Of a DNA stretch of 39,737 nt, positions 35,410 through 39,737 are shown in pieces. The notes below the pieces were generated by a model. That model did no database searches, was not told the DNA's origin, and was given only the letters and a program-made list of their open reading frames with translations. Numbering within the stretch: the first letter of the stretch is position 1; the number at the start of each line of letters is the position of its first letter. The position numbers and the translations under genes are program-made. The DNA comes from CAYUAI01 sp964442745 (GTDB lineage Bacteria > Pseudomonadota > Gammaproteobacteria > S012-40), in assembly GCA_964442745.1 (NCBI GenBank), contig CAYUAI010000032.1:1-39737 (forward strand), written 5' to 3'.

Positions 35410-38172
35410 ATGGAAAAAACTTACAACCCACAAACCATTGAGCAACATTGGTATCATTGCTGGGAAAAAGAGAATTACTTCGCGCCTCGCGGCACCGGTG
35501 AACCTTACTGCATCATGATTCCTCCGCCGAATGTGACAGGCAATTTGCATATGGGTCATGCGTTTCAAGACACCGTCATGGACATATTGATTCGCTACCA
35601 CCGCATGCAAGGCCACAATACTTTATGGCAAGCGGGTACGGATCATGCGGGTATTGCCACCCAAATGGTAGTCGAACGTCAATTAATCGCCGAACATAAA
35701 ACCCGTCACGACCTTGGCCGAGCCGCATTTACTGAACGCGTTTGGGACTGGAAAAAACAATCCGGTGGCGCCATTACCCAACAATTACGCCGTTTGGGTG
35801 CCTCGCTCGACTGGTCCCGAGAACGTTTCACCATGGATGATGGCCTATCGGAAGCCGTCCAGCAAGTTTTCATTCAGCTTCACCAAGAAGGCCTCATCTA
35901 TCGTGGCAAACGTCTCGTCAATTGGGACCCGGTATTGCACACTGCCGTTTCTGATCTTGAGGTGTTATCACAAGAAGAAAAAGGCTTTTTGTGGTATTTT
36001 CGTTATCCTTTAGACGATAGCTCAGGGCATTTAGTGGTAGCTACGACCCGCCCAGAAACCATGCTTGCCGACATGGCGGTGGCCGTCCATCCAGAAGATG
36101 AACGATATCGACATTATATTGGCAAACATATTCGACTACCGCTCACCGATCGCACGATCCCGGTCATCGCCGATGAGCATGTTGATCCTCAGTTTGGCAC
36201 AGGCTGCGTAAAAATCACCCCCGCTCACGACTTCAATGATTACGACATTGGCAAACGTCACCAACTGCCCATGATGAATATTTTTACCGCGAACGCCTGT
36301 CTCAACGAAAACGCTCCGGCCAATCTGCAAGGCATGGATCGCTATGAGGCACGCAAAAAAATCGTAGAACTCATGGAGCAGCAAGATCTTTTAGAAAAAA
36401 TTGACGCTCACACGCTGATGGTGCCACGAGGCGATCGCAGTGGTGCCGTGGTTGAGCCCTACCTCACCGACCAATGGTATGTCAAAGTCGCACCACTGGC
36501 CGAACCTGCCATCAATGCAGTGAAAAATGGTGACGTTCAATTTGTCCCCGATAATTGGAAAAATACCTATTTTGATTGGATGAATAACATCGAAGACTGG
36601 TGTATTTCCCGGCAAATCTGGTGGGGACATCGCATTCCGGCCTGGTACGACTCACAAGGTAATGTTTATGTCGGGGCCAATGAATCCGAGATTCGCCAAA
36701 AATATTCACTGGATAATGACATTCAACTCACCCAAGACGAAGATGTCCTCGATACCTGGTTCTCTTCCGCACTGTGGCCCTTTTCCACCTTAGGCTGGCC
36801 AAATGAAACCGCCGAGCTGAAAAAATTCTATCCGACCAGCGTACTAGTCACCGGCTTTGACATTATCTTCTTTTGGGTGGCTCGCATGATCATGATGGGT
36901 CTGAAGTTCACCGGTCAAGCTCCTTTTAAACAAATTTACATCCATGGTCTCGTTCGCGATTCGCATGGCCAAAAAATGTCAAAGTCCAAAGGCAATGTAT
37001 TAGACCCCATTGATCTCATTGATGGTATTAGCTTAGATGCCCTGCTCGAAAAACGAGCCAAGGGACTCATGCAACCAAAAATGGCTCAAGAAATTGAACA
37101 ATCCACCCGAGCCGATTACCCCGAAGGCATTCCCGCCTTCGGCACCGATGCGCTGCGTTTTACCTATGCCGCGCTGGCCTCAACCGGACGCGACATTAAT
37201 TTCGATTTAAACCGTATCGAAGGCTATCGCAACTTTTGCAATAAACTGTGGAATGCCGCCCGCTATGTGTTAATGAATACCGAAAATCAAGACTGTGGTC
37301 AGCAAGCTGGCGAACAGCAGCTCAGCTTAGCCGACCGATGGATTATGGGTCGATTGCAAAACACCATTCAACAATCGACCCATGCCATGTCACAGTATCG
37401 CTTTGATCAAATGGCGCAAGCGATTTATGAATTTGTCTGGCATGAATACTGTGATTGGTATTTAGAGTTGTGCAAAGTTGTCCTGCAAAATGAACAAAGT
37501 AGTGAAGCAGAAAAACGCGGCACACGCCACACCTTAGTCAATGTACTTGATGCCCTGTTACGTCTATCACATCCGATCATCCCTTATATCACTGAAGAGA
37601 TTTGGCAAAAGGTCGCGCCACTCGCCAATTCTTCCGGCGATACCATCATGCATCAAGCCTATCCAGACTATGATCCGAATTGCATCGACAGCAAGGCCAT
37701 TGAAGAACTTGAGTGGGTCAAAAAAGTCATCCTAGGTGTACGAAAAATTCGTAGTGGCATGGACATCGCTCCCGGTAAACCGCTACCCATGTTGTTACAA
37801 AACTTTTCTCAACAAGACCAGAAATATCTCGCTAACAATCAGCAATATCTAATACGCTTGGCAAAATTACAGTCCATCGATTGTATTGACGAAGCAAACG
37901 CTCCCGAATCTGCCACAGCCTTAGTGGGCAACATGAAAGTGCTTATCCCACTGGCGGGGTTGATTGACAAACAAGCCGAGTTAACCCGACTCAACAAAGA
38001 AATAGAGAAAACGTCGAAAACCCTAAACGCTTGCCAGCAAAAACTCAACAATAACAAGTTTGTTGATCGCGCACCGGCAGCCATCGTCGAAAAAGAAAAA
38101 GAGAAACTAGCAGAATATCAATCCGCATTAAACAATCTCAATGAGCAACGCACCAAGATTGAGGCACTTTGA
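35410..38172 (+). CDS. valS: Valyl-tRNA synthetase
   Basis: 920 residues from the ATG at 35410. A TTG at 35389 would add seven residues without support. The HIGH motif is in PPPNVTGNLHMGHAF and the KMSKS in GQKMSKSKGNVLDP. The editing domain region and the C-terminal coiled coil that contacts tRNA (ELTRLNKEIEKTSKTLN to the end) are complete. It charges tRNA-Val. The ribosome site is weak. It is followed by Uma2 genes rather than by the holC often found near valS. Confidence 0.97.
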   Translation: MEKTYNPQTIEQHWYHCWEKENYFAPRGTGEPYCIMIPPPNVTGNLHMGHAFQDTVMDILIRYHRMQGHNTLWQAGTDHAGIATQMVVERQLIAEHKTRHDLGRAAFTERVWDWKKQSGGAITQQLRRLGASLDWSRERFTMDDGLSEAVQQVFIQLHQEGLIYRGKRLVNWDPVLHTAVSDLEVLSQEEKGFLWYFRYPLDDSSGHLVVATTRPETMLADMAVAVHPEDERYRHYIGKHIRLPLTDRTIPVIADEHVDPQFGTGCVKITPAHDFNDYDIGKRHQLPMMNIFTANACLNENAPANLQGMDRYEARKKIVELMEQQDLLEKIDAHTLMVPRGDRSGAVVEPYLTDQWYVKVAPLAEPAINAVKNGDVQFVPDNWKNTYFDWMNNIEDWCISRQIWWGHRIPAWYDSQGNVYVGANESEIRQKYSLDNDIQLTQDEDVLDTWFSSALWPFSTLGWPNETAELKKFYPTSVLVTGFDIIFFWVARMIMMGLKFTGQAPFKQIYIHGLVRDSHGQKMSKSKGNVLDPIDLIDGISLDALLEKRAKGLMQPKMAQEIEQSTRADYPEGIPAFGTDALRFTYAALASTGRDINFDLNRIEGYRNFCNKLWNAARYVLMNTENQDCGQQAGEQQLSLADRWIMGRLQNTIQQSTHAMSQYRFDQMAQAIYEFVWHEYCDWYLELCKVVLQNEQSSEAEKRGTRHTLVNVLDALLRLSHPIIPYITEEIWQKVAPLANSSGDTIMHQAYPDYDPNCIDSKAIEELEWVKKVILGVRKIRSGMDIAPGKPLPMLLQNFSQQDQKYLANNQQYLIRLAKLQSIDCIDEANAPESATALVGNMKVLIPLAGLIDKQAELTRLNKEIEKTSKTLNACQQKLNNNKFVDRAPAAIVEKEKEKLAEYQSALNNLNEQRTKIEAL

Positions 38173-38230
38173 TTGAACAAAAGGCGGTGACTGTCCATGG
38201 TCATAGCCTAATCAACCGCAGGAAAAACTG

Positions 38231-38791
38231 ATGGGCTTACGTTTGCGAGATGAAAAGTACCATACCTACCAAGACTATCTTTCATGGCCCGATGAGATTC
38301 GTTACGAACTCATTGATGGTTTTGCCTACACGATGTCACCGACCCCTACCATTGCACATCAAGATATCGTCGGTGAAATCTACCGCCAAGTAGCCAATGC
38401 ATTAGAAAATACTCACTCTTCATGCCGAGTGTTTATCACGCCACTCGATGTTCGATTGCCAACAGAAAGCCAAGACGAGCACACCACCGATACCGTTGTG
38501 CAACCTGATATTTCCCTGGTTTGTGATCCAAATAAAATAGACCAACGAGGAGTTCGAGGTGCACCGGACTGGATTGTTGAAGTTTTATCTCCAGCCACGG
38601 CGGCTCATGATTCGATTCAAAAAAGAGACCTTTACAAGCGACAGGGAGTCAAAGAATATTGGCTGGTCCATCCTGTTGATCGTATGGTAACCATTTATCA
38701 TCTAGATAGTGATCGTTATGGCAAGCCAAACATCGACGAACTCGATGGGGAAACTTCACTTGTTACCCAGCCCAACATTCGCAGCAAGTGA
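38231..38791 (+). CDS. Uma2 family (DUF820) PD-(D/E)XK endonuclease-like protein
   Basis: 186 residues. YELIDGFAYTMSPTPTIAHQ, VVQPDISLVCD, WIVEVLSPATAAHDSIQKRDLYKRQ and VKEYWLV are the Uma2 pattern. The Asp of QPDIS, the Glu of VEVLS and the later Lys are the likely nuclease residues. The last 20 residues are less typical than the core. AGGAAA lies before the ATG. The biological role of this family is not established. It is followed, on the other strand, by a second, broken member. Confidence 0.88.
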   Translation: MGLRLRDEKYHTYQDYLSWPDEIRYELIDGFAYTMSPTPTIAHQDIVGEIYRQVANALENTHSSCRVFITPLDVRLPTESQDEHTTDTVVQPDISLVCDPNKIDQRGVRGAPDWIVEVLSPATAAHDSIQKRDLYKRQGVKEYWLVHPVDRMVTIYHLDSDRYGKPNIDELDGETSLVTQPNIRSK

Positions 38792-38821
38792 CCAAGCATT
38801 TGCAAGGTGCATAATCACCGG

Positions 38822-39379
38822 TTAGGGCGGATTTGACAGAAGATCTTCATAGAGTGAGTTAACAGCTATCTGAAATCCGAACGAACTTAACGTAGTCGTA
38901 TCCCCTTCACGACATGTTTCTAACTCCCATCCGTCAGTGGCTCGGCGGAATATCTCTATTTGTATTTTATCTTGCGTTATAAGTAAATATTCTTGAAGAC
39001 TTGTCAGTCGTTGGTAGGCGATGCGTTTTTCCAATCTGTCTTGTCGTTCGGTACTTGGGGACAGCACTTCGACGATAACGGTTGGCTCATCCACAAAATA
39101 AAAGACACCTTCCGTAGGTTTGCAAGAAACCATCACATCGGGGTAATAAAAGTCATCTCCGACACGAACTTTCATGTCTGACATGTAGACTTGACACGGT
39201 TTTTTTAGGAACTGACGCAGCTATGTATAGATGGTCCCCACCAAAATATTATGCCAATTGCTGGCTCCTACCATGGCATATATTTGTCCGGAGACAAACT
39301 CATGACGAACATTGCCTTTTGTTTCGCCTTTGAGATAATCCTCAACGGAGAGCGATTTTAATTTTTGCACATTGCGCAT
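38822..39379 (-). pseudogene. Uma2 family gene interrupted by one stop codon
   Basis: Translated from the ATG at 39379, the first 52 residues (VEDYLKGETKGNVRHEFVSGQ, IYAMVGASNWHN) are a normal Uma2 N-terminus. A TAG at 39221-39223 stops it. The same frame then continues LRQFLKKPCQVYMSDMKVRVG through YYPDVMV, IVEVLSPSTERQDRLEKRIAYQRL and LQEYLLI to the end, so only one base change separates it from an intact 185-residue protein. A 120-residue product could start at the ATG at 39184 but would lack the N-terminal fold. Confidence 0.85.
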
Positions 39380-39569
39380 ACTTTTCCCCCTAGGTTCACA
39401 CGTTCAGATAACATGCCCTCGATCATCCGAAGAGTGATGATTTCTAGCTAGACAGAGTACATTATACACCGATTTTCACACAGTCCTAACCAGCGCCTAT
39501 TTACTTTAGTCAATTCAATTGGGTTATGAGGATAATACTTTAGTGTAGGATATTACGCTTCTCACTCGG

Positions 39570-39737
39570 TTATGACACAGTATATCCACAATGTTCAAAC
39601 CATTGCTCGGCGTCTTCAGGTGTTACCTGCCAAAGTGCTTTTTTTAATGCACGCATTAAATCAGGTAGCGTGCGTGCCGCGAATTTCTTCAACAACGTTT
39701 TCACTTTGTTCCAACACCATTCGATTGGCGATAGCTC
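39570..39737 (-). CDS. IS630-family transposase, C-terminal end (cut by right edge)
   Basis: 55 residues are visible, reading in from the edge: LSPIEWCWNKVKTLL, then RTLPDLMRALKKALWQVTPED and WFEHCGYTVS. The E in SPIEWCW is the last catalytic acid of the DDE triad in IS630/Tc1-like transposases. The ending EDAxxWFxHCGY is typical of that family. The rest of the element lies to the right of the window. I could not identify an inverted repeat at its left end. Confidence 0.85.
   Translation of the reverse strand, partial: ELSPIEWCWNKVKTLLKKFAARTLPDLMRALKKALWQVTPEDAEQWFEHCGYTVS

Noticed and set aside
1..39737. CRISPR arrays, rRNA or tRNA genes
   Set aside because: I looked for regularly spaced repeats and for T-loop/anticodon patterns on both strands and saw none. 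A tRNA scan would be needed to be certain.

Overview
The window looks like chromosomal DNA of a non-enteric gammaproteobacterium with moderately AT-leaning composition. The main support is the trpG-trpD-trpC / crp / OsmC / speD block, which matches the order known in Pseudomonas, with a Crp very close to E. coli CRP/Vfr. Other support comes from the split glycine decarboxylase (gcvPA/gcvPB), the two-component pair of the 'proteobacterial dedicated sortase' type, and a ferric iron ABC system behind a near-perfect Fur box. The species cannot be named from the sequence. Uma2 nucleases and an IS630 transposase at the right end would fit a free-living lineage such as the filamentous sulfur bacteria or methylotroph relatives, but that is only a guess.

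Layout. Positions 1-4084 (minus) hold an MBL-fold hydrolase, a periplasmic adaptor and an RND pump cut by the left edge, in one operon. Positions 4458-7862 hold small or regulatory genes: a PA3496-like small protein with a terminator, a Crp/Fnr-type regulator, a class III cyclase fused to an FHA domain, and a 55-residue membrane protein. Positions 8261-11124 (plus) hold the PdsR/PdsS-type two-component pair with no sortase beside it. Positions 11117-17015 (minus) form a glycine-cleavage operon led by a tandem glycine riboswitch: gcvT-gcvH-gcvPA-tpx-gcvPB-dgkA. Positions 17016-20971 (minus) hold a hairpin-rich intergenic stretch, a ribosome hibernation factor with a perfect FNR-type box, and a Fur-controlled iron ABC permease and binding protein without an ATPase gene.

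Positions 21122-26286 are the trpGDC / crp / OsmC / VOC / speD block. Positions 26360-29260 (minus) carry a degenerate HD-GYP protein and an orphan ModA-like binding protein, separated by a strong bidirectional terminator. From 29750 the window becomes more accessory. It has a badly decayed SWIM/SNF2 helicase pseudogene, a methyltransferase, a MITE-like repeat, a metal-transporter remnant and an intact divergent Nramp-like transporter. It ends with valS, two Uma2 genes (one broken by a single stop) and an IS630 transposase end at the right edge.

The most unusual elements are three. The glycine riboswitch has a second aptamer enlarged by about 170-190 nt of structured RNA, and a possible ribosome-site-sequestering partner in its 3' strand. 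The PdsRS-like pair has no sortase nearby. The cyclase-FHA protein has kept the ATP-specifying residues but has His where the transition-state Arg should be.
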